In this document: in pieces, positions 8,685 through 16,393 of the stretch
Position numbering within the stretch: the first letter of the stretch is position 1
Layout: each line of letters begins with the position of its first letter
Assembly (NCBI RefSeq): GCF_963674925.1
Contig: NZ_OY771647.1
Coordinates: 2,185,501 to 2,249,500, forward strand
Direction of reading: 5' to 3'
From: an uncultured Draconibacterium sp.
GTDB taxonomy: Bacteria > Bacteroidota > Bacteroidia > Bacteroidales > Prolixibacteraceae
Length of the DNA: 64,000 nt
Notes under the pieces: generated by a model
Told to the model about the DNA's origin: nothing
The model's input: only the letters and a program-made list of their open reading frames with translations
Databases searched by the model: none
Made by a program: the position numbers and the translations under genes

Positions 8685-9482
8685 TTATTTTGAGCCGAGA
8701 TATTTGTTTACGATTCCAAAGAATTCCGGGAAATAAGCATTGCTGGCCGATACAATTTCGCCACCAAACAACCACTTGTCGCCACCACTAAAATCGGTAG
8801 TTTTTCCGCCGGCCTGTTGCAAAATAAATGCGCCTGCTGCCACATCCCAGGCATGCAATGCATGTTCGTAAAAAGCATCGAAACGACCTGCTGCAACATA
8901 ACACAAATCAATGGCCGCCGATCCAAAACGACGAATTCCACGGGTTGATTGCATCAGTTCTTTCATCGCTTCAATGTACTCATCCACTTTGTCGAAATCG
9001 TAGTAGGGGAATCCGGTAGCAATCAGTGTGTCTTCCGATTTTGATCGCTTTGCTGTTTGAATGATCTCTTCGTTACAGTAGGCCGGGCCACCTTTCCATG
9101 AATAAAACATCTCGTCGGCGCCAATTTCGTAAACAACACCCAATACTAATTCGTTGCCTTCGGCCAAAGCAATACTCACCGAGTGTGGTGCTAATCCGTG
9201 CAGGTAGTTGGTTGTGCCATCCAGCGGATCGACAAACCAGGTGTATTTTTCGTTATTTGATTCGGCAGTTCCTTCTTCGGCAACAAAACCGGCTTCGGGA
9301 AGCAGCTCTTTCAATGCATCAACAATTTGTTTTTCTGCCGTTTTATCAACGTAGGTTACCAGGCTGGCAACACTTTTGATTTCAATATTTTTTTCAGAAA
9401 TCTTTTTTTGTTCAACACGTATAAAATTACCTGTGCTGTGGGCAATATTTTGTACCTGAAAACAAAGTTCTTTGTAGTCCAT
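8685..9482 (-). CDS. suhB: Inositol monophosphatase family protein
   Basis: A 265-residue Mg2+-dependent phosphatase of the IMPase/SuhB family. The metal-binding motifs are intact: FVAEEGTAE (about 66-74), WFVDPLDGTTNYLHG (about 82-96) and the C-terminal HAWDVAAGAFILQQAGG (about 208-224). Substrates in this family include inositol monophosphate, other sugar phosphates and PAP, so the exact substrate is open. The name suhB is used by similarity only. It is followed by the dispersed repeat at 8581-8678 and preceded by mtaB on the same strand. Confidence 0.9.
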   Translation of the reverse strand: MDYKELCFQVQNIAHSTGNFIRVEQKKISEKNIEIKSVASLVTYVDKTAEKQIVDALKELLPEAGFVAEEGTAESNNEKYTWFVDPLDGTTNYLHGLAPHSVSIALAEGNELVLGVVYEIGADEMFYSWKGGPAYCNEEIIQTAKRSKSEDTLIATGFPYYDFDKVDEYIEAMKELMQSTRGIRRFGSAAIDLCYVAAGRFDAFYEHALHAWDVAAGAFILQQAGGKTTDFSGGDKWLFGGEIVSASNAYFPEFFGIVNKYLGSK

Positions 9483-9514
9483 GTCTATTTGTTTTGCACA
9501 AAAGTATTGAAAAA

Positions 9515-10819
9515 TCAGGCGTCGAAATCTACAGCAACGTTGCCGTTTGGCAGAATTGACTTTAATTTCACGCTGCCCAGCTTATTTACCAGTTCTTCCT
9601 GATAAGGCACCTCCACTTTAATGTAATTTTCGGTGAACCCATGCATGTTATCCTGGCTTTTTTGCGCCTCAAAAAGTGCTGTTTGTGATGAGCCTATGTG
9701 TTTTTCGTAGAAAGCGCGCAGCTTTTTCTCCGACAGGTTGATGTATTTCTGTGTACGGTTTTTGCGTTCTTCCACATCTACTTTCCACGGAATTTTCAAC
9801 GCCTGCGTTCCACTTCTTTCCGAGTACGTAAATGCATGCAATTGCGAAATTTCCAAACTGTTGAGGAAGTCAAACGATTCCTGGAAATACTTCTCGGTTT
9901 CGCCATTGGTACCGGCAATTACATCAACACCAATAAAAGCATGTGGTACAATTTCACGAATACGTTCCACACGTTTTCGGTACAGATCGGTAGAGTATTT
10001 TCGTTTCATCAGCGACAGAATTTCATCGGAGCCCGATTGCAAAGGCAAATGAAAATGCGGCATGATGACTTTAGAGTTGGATACCAGTTCTATAATTTCG
10101 TCTTTTAGTAAGTTGGGCTCAATCGATCCTAAACGCAGTCGTTCGAGGCCTTCTACCTGTTCCAGTGCTTTTAACAGATCAAGAAAATTCTCGCCGGTAG
10201 ATTTGCCGAAGTCGCCAATGTTTACACCGGTAAGTATAATTTCTTTGTAGCCTTTCTGAACTGATTTTTGTGCTTCTTTAACCGTGTTGACAACGTTGTC
10301 GTTTCTGCTTCGTCCGCGCGCATACGGAATGGTGCAAAACGAACAGTAATAATCGCAACCGTCCTGTACTTTCAGGAAACTACGTGTGCGATCGCCCCAC
10401 GAAAATGCTTTGTGGTAATTTTTAATATCGGCTAAACGAGTTGTTTTAATCTCGGTGGTTTCGCGTTTTTGCAGGTCGCCAAGATAGTGGGGAATATGAA
10501 ACTTTTCCTGTGTTCCCAGCACCATGTCGACACCTTCGATGTGACCCACTTCGTCGGGTTTTAGCTGCGAGTAGCAACCCACCACAATTACCATGGCATT
10601 TGGATTTTGTTTTACGGCCTTGCGCACAATATTACGACTGGCTTTATCGCCCTGGTTGGTAACCGAACAGGTATTTATCACGTACACATCGGCTTTTTCA
10701 TCAAACTCAACACGATCAAAACCAACCTCTTTGAAAGAGCCGGCTATGGTCGACGTTTCTGAAAAATTAAGTTTACAGCCCAATGTGTAAAAAGCAGCTT
10801 TCTTCCCCTTGTAATCCAT
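9515..10819 (-). CDS. mtaB: tRNA threonylcarbamoyladenosine (t6A37) methylthiotransferase MtaB
   Basis: A 434-residue radical-SAM methylthiotransferase that converts t6A37 to ms2t6A37 in tRNAs reading ANN codons. The N-terminal UPF0004 domain supplies three cysteines (TLGCKLN, INTCSVT, VVGCYSQ) for the auxiliary [4Fe-4S] cluster. The radical-SAM motif is CDYYCSFCTIPYARG (CX3CX2C, about residues 151-165). The C-terminal 65 residues fit a TRAM RNA-binding domain. MtaB is favoured over MiaB by the short N-terminus and the GCKLN form of the first Cys motif. The start is ATG with no overlap with neighbours. Confidence 0.93.
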   Translation of the reverse strand: MDYKGKKAAFYTLGCKLNFSETSTIAGSFKEVGFDRVEFDEKADVYVINTCSVTNQGDKASRNIVRKAVKQNPNAMVIVVGCYSQLKPDEVGHIEGVDMVLGTQEKFHIPHYLGDLQKRETTEIKTTRLADIKNYHKAFSWGDRTRSFLKVQDGCDYYCSFCTIPYARGRSRNDNVVNTVKEAQKSVQKGYKEIILTGVNIGDFGKSTGENFLDLLKALEQVEGLERLRLGSIEPNLLKDEIIELVSNSKVIMPHFHLPLQSGSDEILSLMKRKYSTDLYRKRVERIREIVPHAFIGVDVIAGTNGETEKYFQESFDFLNSLEISQLHAFTYSERSGTQALKIPWKVDVEERKNRTQKYINLSEKKLRAFYEKHIGSSQTALFEAQKSQDNMHGFTENYIKVEVPYQEELVNKLGSVKLKSILPNGNVAVDFDA

Positions 10820-10911
10820 CTTGCTATCTTGAATTATTCTAAATAGGCTGCAAAGGTAGAAAAAAGCTGCTTATTGCAAATACTTCTTTATGAATCAATT
10901 ATTCAATGTTA

Positions 10912-10974
10912 CGTCATTCCGAACTTGTTTCGGAATCTTTTCCGGGTAGATGCTGTAATAAATTCAACATGACG
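10912..10974. repeat. Intergenic hairpin repeat (TCATTCCGAAC type)
   Basis: The sequence opens CGTCATTCCGAACTTGTTTC, whose core TTCCGAACTTGTTTCGGAA is itself a near-perfect hairpin, and ends in ATGACG, complementary to the opening CGTCAT. It lies between phoH and mtaB, both on the minus strand. It is related in style, but not closely in sequence, to the elements at 3124 and 8581. Confidence 0.6.
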
Positions 10975-10992
10975 CTTCTATTTTCCATGCTT

Positions 10993-12324
10993 TTACAACA
11001 AGTTACTGGCCAGTTCGGCCAAATAACTACGTTCGCCTTTCACCAAATTAATGTGTGCAAACAATTCCTGATTTCGCATGCGGTCTACCATGTAGGCCAG
11101 TCCGTTCGATTTCATATCGAGATAAGGTGAGTCGATCTGCCACAAGTCGCCGGTGAATACCATTTTTGTTCCTTCGCCGGCACGGGTAATAATGGTTTTA
11201 ATCTCGTGCGGGGTAAGGTTTTGGGCCTCGTCGATAATAAAAAAGGCGTTCGACAAACTTCTGCCACGAATGTACGCCAGCGGTGTGATGTTCAGTTTTT
11301 CCTCCTTCACCATTTCTTCAATAAGCTGGTACTCGTTGCTTCGCGGGTTGAAAGTATGTTTTATTACAGCGAGGTTATCGAAAAGCGGTTGCATGTACGG
11401 ATTGATCTTTTCGTTGGCATCGCCGGGCAAATAACCGATGTCGCGATTACTTAATGCCACAATCGGACGGGCCAAAAGGATCTGTTCGTACTGGCGGTGT
11501 TGCTCAATTGCAGCAGCCAAAGCCAGCAATGTTTTTCCTGTTCCTGCTTTTCCGGTAAGCGCAATCAGCCGTACTTCCGGGTCCATCAGCATGTTCAAAC
11601 TAAAAGTCTGTTCAGCATTTCGCGGTTTTATGCCGTACGCCGATTTTTTCTCTACCCGGTAAATGCGTTCCGACTTGCTGTCGTAACGTGCCAGTGCGCT
11701 CGACTGGTTACCTCTGAATATGTAACATTCGTTGGCATCGGGGTTGAAATCTTTTACATCGGCTTTGGCAAATGAACCCTGCTGATAAAGCTGGTCGATA
11801 ACAATATCGTCAAAATTATCGAAGGTAGTGATGGTTTTGTCCAGCACATTCTCATCGGTAACCTGGTCGGTTTTGTAATCCTCCGCCTGAATTCCCAGCG
11901 ACTTGGCCTTCATCCGAAGGTTAATGTCTTTACTAATCAGAACCGTTTTCCGGCGCGGATAAGTTTTTGCTGTAAAATCAGCGATAGCCAGGATTCTATG
12001 ATCGGGGATATCTTCACGAAACGAAGCTTTTAGCTCATTCGAGAACGGTTTTCCCGTTTCGATTCGTAACCGGCCTTTTCCTACCCCGAGCGATTTCCCG
12101 CCGTTAAAAATGTCATCTCCAACAATTTCATCGAGCACCCGGGTAAATTCGCGTGCCTGAAAGTTGATAAGGTCGTTTCCTCGTTTAAACTTGTCCAGCT
12201 CCTCGAGTACTGTAATCGGAAGGATAATGTCGTTATCCTGGAACTGGTAAATACATGTGTGATCGTGTAAAATTACGTTGGTGTCGAGAACGAAAATTTT
12301 ACTCTTTTTGGTTTTACTCAGCAT
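10993..12324 (-). CDS. phoH: PIN-domain/PhoH-like ATPase
   Basis: A fusion of an N-terminal PIN nuclease domain and a C-terminal PhoH P-loop ATPase, as in PhoH2 proteins that act on RNA. The PIN part begins KIFVLDTNVILHD and retains further acidic residues (LEELDKFK, LAIADF, LISKDINLR). The ATPase has Walker A GKAGTGKTLLALAAA and Walker B FFIIDEAQNLTPHEIK. Length from ATG 12324 is about 443 residues. A start at 12384 is possible but would add 20 residues unlike the family, so 12324 is preferred. Its upstream region is shared with the divergent folC. Confidence 0.9.
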   Translation of the reverse strand: MLSKTKKSKIFVLDTNVILHDHTCIYQFQDNDIILPITVLEELDKFKRGNDLINFQAREFTRVLDEIVGDDIFNGGKSLGVGKGRLRIETGKPFSNELKASFREDIPDHRILAIADFTAKTYPRRKTVLISKDINLRMKAKSLGIQAEDYKTDQVTDENVLDKTITTFDNFDDIVIDQLYQQGSFAKADVKDFNPDANECYIFRGNQSSALARYDSKSERIYRVEKKSAYGIKPRNAEQTFSLNMLMDPEVRLIALTGKAGTGKTLLALAAAIEQHRQYEQILLARPIVALSNRDIGYLPGDANEKINPYMQPLFDNLAVIKHTFNPRSNEYQLIEEMVKEEKLNITPLAYIRGRSLSNAFFIIDEAQNLTPHEIKTIITRAGEGTKMVFTGDLWQIDSPYLDMKSNGLAYMVDRMRNQELFAHINLVKGERSYLAELASNLL

Positions 12325-12415
12325 ATATAAATGATTTGTTCTAAATGTATATAATTTCGTCAGAAAACGGGGCTGATGCGCCAAAAATTAATAAACTTGC
12401 AGCAGTTAATAAATA

Positions 12416-13720
12416 TTGAATTCATTGGATTACAACGCGACTTTAGACTATCTGTTTAGTCAGCTGCCTATGTTTCAGCGAACTGGGCCCGCTGCCTATA
12501 AAAACAGCCTGGAAAATACTTTGAAACTGGATGAATATTATGGTCATCCGCATCGGAAATACCGAACCATACACGTTGCCGGAACGAATGGGAAAGGATC
12601 CGTTTCGCATATGCTGGCTTCAGTGCTTCAGGCGGCCGGGTACAAAACCGGTTTATATACTTCGCCACATCTGAAAGATTTTCGTGAACGCATAAAAATT
12701 AATGGCCAAATGATGCCGGAATCGGCGGTGGTTGATTGGGTGAGTAACTTTGTAACTAACAATGATCTGTGGAAAATTCAACCTTCGTTCTTCGAACTGA
12801 CGGTGGCTATGGCATTCGATTATTTTGCCGATCAGGAAATTGATGTGGCGATAATGGAAGTTGGGCTTGGCGGACGACTCGATTCTACCAATATTATTGA
12901 GCCCGATGTGAGTATTATTACCAATATTGGTTTAGATCATACCAACCTGCTCGGAGATACTTTGGAGAAGATTGCAGGAGAAAAAGCAGGAATTATAAAA
13001 ACAGGTGTTCCGGTTGTAATTGGAACAACACAAGCGGAAACGGCTCCGGTTTTTAATGCTAAAGCGCAAGAAGTTGACACTGCAATTTATTTTTCCGATC
13101 AGGAATACAACGTGGCTTATTCGCTATTGAGCATGGATGGCAAACAGCACCTCAATGTGCAAAAGCAGGGGAAAGATATTTTTTCTGAATTGGCGTTGGA
13201 TTTATTGGGCCAATACCAGCATAAAAATATTCCGCCGGTATTAAAAGCCGTTGATCTTTTGAATGAGAAGGGGTATAAAATAGCGGAAGATAATTTACGC
13301 GCAGGACTGGCAAGTGTGGTTGCAACTACAGGATTGCTGGGGCGGTGGCAGGTAATTGGAAATAATCCGTTAACGGTTTGCGATACCGGGCATAATGAAG
13401 ACGGAATTAAATCGATTGTTAAACAGTTGGAAAATACAGCTTACAAGCAGTTGCATTTTATTTTTGGCACTGTTGGTGATAAAGATCCGGGGAAAGTTTT
13501 GGCACTTTTACCCAAACAAGCCAACTATTATTTTGTAAAAGCTGACATTGCAAGAGCCATGGATGCGGATGAACTTGCCAAAAGAGCAAAAGAGTTCGGA
13601 TTGGCAGGTGAGGTGTACATATCAGTAAATGAAGCATATAAAAAGGCACAACTTGTTGCAGATAAAACGGATATGATATTTGTGGGGGGCAGCACCTTTG
13701 TGGTAGCAGAAGTACTTTGA
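12416..13720 (+). CDS. folC: Bifunctional folylpolyglutamate synthase/dihydrofolate synthase
   Basis: A 434-residue Mur-ligase-family enzyme that adds glutamate to (dihydro)folates in the cytoplasm. It has the P-loop HVAGTNGKGSVSHML (about residues 45-59), the family segment YTSPHLKDFRERI, the Mg-binding VGLGGRLDSTNII, and the FPGS signature ITNIGLDHTNLLGDTLEKIAGEKAGI. The C-terminal domain ends with the usual IFVGGSTFVVAEVL. No ATG precedes the conserved region. The start appears to be TTG at 12416 (or TTG 12425). The tRNA-Val promoter begins 20 bases after its stop. Confidence 0.92.
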   Translation: MNSLDYNATLDYLFSQLPMFQRTGPAAYKNSLENTLKLDEYYGHPHRKYRTIHVAGTNGKGSVSHMLASVLQAAGYKTGLYTSPHLKDFRERIKINGQMMPESAVVDWVSNFVTNNDLWKIQPSFFELTVAMAFDYFADQEIDVAIMEVGLGGRLDSTNIIEPDVSIITNIGLDHTNLLGDTLEKIAGEKAGIIKTGVPVVIGTTQAETAPVFNAKAQEVDTAIYFSDQEYNVAYSLLSMDGKQHLNVQKQGKDIFSELALDLLGQYQHKNIPPVLKAVDLLNEKGYKIAEDNLRAGLASVVATTGLLGRWQVIGNNPLTVCDTGHNEDGIKSIVKQLENTAYKQLHFIFGTVGDKDPGKVLALLPKQANYYFVKADIARAMDADELAKRAKEFGLAGEVYISVNEAYKKAQLVADKTDMIFVGGSTFVVAEVL

Positions 13721-13739
13721 GAAAATTCTTGAAAAAACT

Positions 13740-13770
13740 TTTGCAGAACTGAAAATAGGTTTTATATTTG
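13740..13770 (+). promoter_or_regulatory. Bacteroidota-type promoter of the tRNA-Val array
   Basis: TTTG at 13740-13743 and TATATTTG at 13763-13770 are separated by 19 bases. This is an exact match to the Bacteroidota vegetative promoter form TTTG-N19-TAnnTTTG. The predicted start of transcription is near 13776, about 45 bases before the first mature tRNA base. Confidence 0.8.
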
Positions 13771-13820
13771 CAGCGCCTTACTGAAAAGGGGGCGCGTTCA
13801 GAAACAGAAATAAGCATATT

Positions 13821-13895
13821 GGGGGGTTAGCTCAGTTGGTTCAGAGCACCTGGTTTACACCCAGGGGGTCACTGGTTCGAATCCAGTACTCCCCA
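13821..13895 (+). tRNA. tRNA-Val (anticodon TAC), copy 1
   Basis: A complete 75-base cloverleaf. The acceptor stem is GGGGGGT with ACTCCCC plus discriminator A. The D arm is GCTC...GAGC, the anticodon arm CCTGG-TTTACAC-CCAGG gives anticodon TAC (valine, GTA/GTG codons), and the T arm is ACTGG-TTCGAAT-CCAGT. CCA is not encoded. A strong promoter lies 50 bases upstream and an intrinsic terminator immediately downstream. Confidence 0.95.
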
Positions 13896-13897
13896 CT

Positions 13898-13929
13898 AAA
13901 GAGGTTGATTTAAGGTTAACCTCTTTTTT
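13898..13929 (+). terminator. Intrinsic terminator after tRNA-Val copy 1
   Basis: AAGAGGTT and AACCTCTT are complementary arms around a short A/T loop, followed by TTTTTT. Confidence 0.8.
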
Positions 13930-13967
13930 AATGTGCTTTTTGTGATAAAAACGTTTTTAAAAATATT

Positions 13968-14079
13968 GGGGGGTTAGCTCAGTCCCGATAAAACAGGAAT
14001 CTATGATTTCATTTTTTATCGAGGATGCTCGAAAAACTAACAAATTAAAAATTTGAGTTTTTCGGCATTGGTTCAGAGC
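13968..14079 (+). pseudogene. tRNA-Val fragment interrupted in the D loop by an 84-base insert
   Basis: Bases 13968-13983 repeat the tRNA-Val start exactly (GGGGGGTTAGCTCAGT). An unrelated 84-base segment (13984-14067) follows, and then TTGGTTCAGAGC resumes the D arm at 14068-14079. Sequence after 14079 is not tRNA. The insertion point is inside the D loop between CAGT and TGG. The insert's right end (GATGCTCGAAAA-CTAA...CGGCA) is shared with the larger insert ending at 14893, and its left end resembles 14244 onward. The upstream AATATT is also kept, so a full tRNA gene was once here. Confidence 0.8.
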
Positions 14080-14126
14080 GCATCTCTACTATTATAAAAA
14101 AAACGTAATAAGAACTGTAAAATATT

Positions 14127-14201
14127 GGGGGGTTAGCTCAGTTGGTTCAGAGCACCTGGTTTACACCCAGGGGGTCACTGGTTCGAATCCAGTACTCCCC
14201 A
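14127..14201 (+). tRNA. tRNA-Val (anticodon TAC), copy 2
   Basis: This is identical over all 75 bases to the copy at 13821-13895, with anticodon loop TTTACAC and CCA not encoded. It is followed at once by its own terminator. It has no clear TTTG/TAnnTTTG promoter of its own in the 45 bases upstream; it may be read from a weaker promoter after the first terminator. Confidence 0.94.
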
Positions 14202-14204
14202 CAA

Positions 14205-14236
14205 GAAGGTCGACGTTAGTCGGCCTTTTTTGTTTT
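14205..14236 (+). terminator. Intrinsic terminator after tRNA-Val copy 2
   Basis: AAGGTCGAC-GTTA-GTCGGCCTT forms a stem-loop followed by TTTTTTG. An identical stem-loop and T-run occur at 14961-14988 after the third tRNA remnant, showing that tRNA tail and terminator were duplicated together. Confidence 0.82.
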
Positions 14237-14372
14237 GAATAAACTCAGCCTCGATAATACAGAAATCGGATCATCTGAAATTTCCGGTGAAGCAGGATAT
14301 TTACTTTCAGAAGTTTCAGGATTAAATCAAGCCACCGATTATAACAAACATACTTTGTCCTATCGGACGGAT

Positions 14373-14402
14373 TCTACTCTTTGGTTTAGCCCAAAGAGTA
14401 GA
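14373..14402. repeat. Perfect 12-bp hairpin inside the decayed insert
   Basis: TCTACTCTTTGG (14373-14384) and CCAAAGAGTAGA (14391-14402) are perfect complements around TTTAGC. There is no T-run, so it is not a typical terminator. A smaller hairpin, GTCC-TATC-GGAC, lies just upstream. Confidence 0.7.
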
Positions 14403-14578
14403 CAGAAAACCCAAGGCTGCGCCCGCTTCCCTCGGAAAAGCTACGTGATGCCAGCTAAAATTCCTAAAACTCGTCGTACCTCCTCAGACAACAGTAATTT
14501 TTTAACGCCGTCACCTCTTGTTTTCCGGCTCACCGGACGAGGCCAGGCTCTGATGCGGCTGACCATGCCTTAGTGGAC

Positions 14579-14707
14579 GGCCTCTTTTGCTCTTTGCCCA
14601 GAGTTGAAATAAAACCTTAATGAGAGCGGGAAGCTCCGAGGAACCGAGGAGATCACCCGTCCGAATTTTGGTTTTATAAAAACGGAGGGTTAAGAGCAAA
14701 AGCAGCC
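14579..14707. repeat. Fold-back structure with 20-base arms
   Basis: GGCCTCTTTTGCTCTTTGCC (14579-14598) is complementary, with about four mismatches, to GGTTAAGAGCAAAAGCAGCC (14688-14707). Inside, ATAAAACC and GGTTTTAT make a second pair. The whole could fold into one long hairpin of about 129 bases. No coding capacity was seen. Confidence 0.55.
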
Positions 14708-14893
14708 TAGACCTTTTTGCTTCGTTTTTGTGTCAAGACAAAAATGAAGGCTTCCGGCAGGAAAGATAACAAGTGCTTTACTTAGATTTTACTCTACCTA
14801 TTTTTCAAAGTGATCCTAGATATTTATGGTTACAATTTTTTATTCCGATGCTCGAAAATCTAATAAAACAAACACGTTTTGAGAGTCGCGGCA

Positions 14894-14954
14894 TTGGTTC
14901 AGAGCATCCCGATTACAATCGGGAGGGTCACTGGTTCGAATCCAGTACTCCCCA
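14894..14954 (+). pseudogene. 3' remnant of a tRNA-Val with an altered anticodon arm
   Basis: TTGGTTCAGAGC continues as a tRNA from the D loop to the discriminator base, with an intact T arm (ACTGG-TTCGAAT-CCAGT) and 3' acceptor strand ACTCCCCA. The 5' acceptor strand and 5' half of the D arm are replaced by the decayed insert. The anticodon arm reads TCCCG-ATTACAAT-CGGGA, giving an 8-base loop instead of 7, with TAC still present. Without the 5' half it cannot fold as a tRNA. It is followed by a copy of the terminator seen after tRNA copy 2. Confidence 0.8.
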
Positions 14955-14958
14955 CAAA

Positions 14959-14988
14959 AAAAGGTCGACGTTAGTCGGCCTTTTTTGT
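14959..14988 (+). terminator. Intrinsic terminator after the tRNA remnant
   Basis: AAGGTCGAC-GTTA-GTCGGCCTT followed by TTTTTTG duplicates the terminator at 14205-14236. Confidence 0.75.
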
Positions 14989-15012
14989 TTTCTATTTAAT
15001 GTTTTTCTGATA

Positions 15013-15549
15013 CTAATTCGCGATCCAGCTAATAATCTTAGCGTCATCAGGTTTTACTTTAGGTTCAATTACGTCAACTAAATTTCCGTTTTCGTCAATC
15101 AGGTATTTCTGAAAGTTCCAACCAACTTCCGAATCCTGTTTTCCGTTTTTACTTTTTTGGGTTAGCCATTGGTAAACCGGGTGCATATCATCGCCTTTTA
15201 CCGAAATTTTCGACATCATGGGGAATGTAACTCCATAATTCATTTCGCAAAATTCAACAATTTCGGAGTTGCTTTTGGGCTCCTGGTTGGCAAAATTATT
15301 GGCCGGAAATCCAATAATAACAAAATCGTCGCCTCCGTATTGCTCAAACACACTTTGCAATTGTTCAAACTGCGGAGTTAATCCACACTTCGATGCTGTA
15401 TTTACAACCAATACTTTTTTCCCTTTTAATGTGGAAAGATCGAAATCGTTTCCTTCAATATCTTTTACAACAAAATCATGTAGCGAACTTTGCCCAAAGG
15501 CTGTAATTACAGCCAGTAATAAAATGTTTATAAGAATTAGCTTTTTCAT
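15013..15549 (-). CDS. Exported glutathione/thioredoxin peroxidase, Cys type
   Basis: A 178-residue GPx-family peroxidase that reduces hydroperoxides. It has a signal peptide (MKKLILINILLLAVITAFGQ) and so probably acts in the periplasm. The peroxidatic site is VVNTASKCGLTPQFEQL, with Cys (about residue 53) where animal GPx has selenocysteine. The other GPx motifs are present: FPANNFANQEP, with the Gln of the catalytic tetrad, and VGWNFQKYLID, with the Trp and Asn. Enzymes of this type usually use thioredoxin as electron donor. It is monocistronic here, facing the tRNA array. Confidence 0.92.
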   Translation of the reverse strand: MKKLILINILLLAVITAFGQSSLHDFVVKDIEGNDFDLSTLKGKKVLVVNTASKCGLTPQFEQLQSVFEQYGGDDFVIIGFPANNFANQEPKSNSEIVEFCEMNYGVTFPMMSKISVKGDDMHPVYQWLTQKSKNGKQDSEVGWNFQKYLIDENGNLVDVIEPKVKPDDAKIISWIAN

Positions 15550-15662
15550 ATTTTTTAATTTTTTACATCTAAAGAACAGCCGGGATGCCTAAAAGTTTGT
15601 GTGGAGTTATAAATGAGAATGATAAATGGGGTTGCAAAGAATATATTTGTGCTGAATTCCTC

Positions 15663-16274
15663 TTACTTGTTTTTCTTTTTCTCCAGTTCCTCGCGGGTTT
15701 TTCGTGTAGAAAAATAATCATCCGATGGATCTTTTTTCCAGCTGGTGAAAAGTTTTCCTATGTTCTCGGAGGGAGAAAAGCGGGCAATGCTTATTGATGA
15801 GGCTTCTGAGCGCATCAGGACGTTGTTTGCTGTCATTATTGTTGTCACCGGGTCGCTTTCTTCTTCTGCCATGCGAAACTTAATCGGGGGAGAGTATTCT
15901 TTCATAAAAGCAAGATTTTCCTTTGCTTTGTCAACTTCTATTGTTTGTTCGGGTGATACCACCACTTCCGGAATGTCGACATTTTCAGAAATTAATTCAA
16001 CTTTTGGATTGACAAGCAGGGCGTGTACTGAAACAATTTTTCGGAAATAGGAAATATGCGAAAGTACCAGCGAATCGCTTGGTGAAACCCAAATAGAGAA
16101 TACTCCGTTTTTCAGGCTGATGTCTTTATCGTGGTTGTCCAGATTCACGACGTACACATCACTAATGGGATTGTCATTTTGATCGACAATCTGTCCCTGG
16201 ATTAAAAAACGTTTAATTTGCCCAAACGATGTCAGAAACAGAATCGAGAATAAGATGGTAAATATTGTTTTCAT
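15663..16274 (-). CDS. Exported CarboxypepD_reg-like domain protein
   Basis: A 203-residue secreted or surface protein. A signal peptide (MKTIFTILFSILFLTSFGQ) is followed by a beta-sandwich of the CarboxypepD_reg type (about 22-105: FLIQGQIVDQNDNPISDVYVVNL ... SPSDSLVLSHISY). The rest, from EVVVSPEQTIEVDKAKENLA to a Lys-rich C-terminus, matches nothing I know. TonB plug and barrel domains are absent, so it is not a truncated receptor in an obvious way. It may interact with outer-membrane proteins; the function is unknown. Confidence 0.75.
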   Translation of the reverse strand: MKTIFTILFSILFLTSFGQIKRFLIQGQIVDQNDNPISDVYVVNLDNHDKDISLKNGVFSIWVSPSDSLVLSHISYFRKIVSVHALLVNPKVELISENVDIPEVVVSPEQTIEVDKAKENLAFMKEYSPPIKFRMAEEESDPVTTIMTANNVLMRSEASSISIARFSPSENIGKLFTSWKKDPSDDYFSTRKTREELEKKKNK

Positions 16275-16393
16275 ATCCGGTCTTGTTTTTGTTTTGAAAG
16301 AATCATTGTTCTAATCATGGGGAAGACCCTCAATAGTAGTACGGAATTCGCGCTGCTTTGTTCAAACTCCTGCGGTTATTCTTGCTTTAGTTT

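Larger units (their letters stand above)
14244..14893. other. Decayed ~650-base insert within the tRNA-Val array
   Basis: This 650-base stretch has no convincing gene. Its left end (CTCAGCCTCGATAATACAGA) resembles the left end of the 84-base insert at 13984 (CTCAGTCCCGATAAAACAGG). Its right end (GATGCTCGAAAATCTAATAA ... CGGCATTGGTTCAGAGC) matches that insert's right end. The 84-base insert therefore looks like an internally deleted form of this one. The right end translates as MLENLIKQTRFESRG before running into the tRNA, recalling the C-terminus of small GIY-YIG nucleases that sit beside tRNAs in Bacteroidota. That link is a guess; no GIY-YIG catalytic motif survives. Confidence 0.5.

Noticed and set aside
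14235..14573. Open frame of 112 codons between the tRNA genes
   Set aside because: Composition is not protein-like (Ser/Thr/Arg-rich in its second half), it crosses hairpins, and it begins in the terminator of tRNA copy 2.
14773..15081. Open frame of 102 codons running through the tRNA remnant
   Set aside because: It is read straight through tRNA and terminator sequence, so it is at most a decayed gene end and not a present-day gene.
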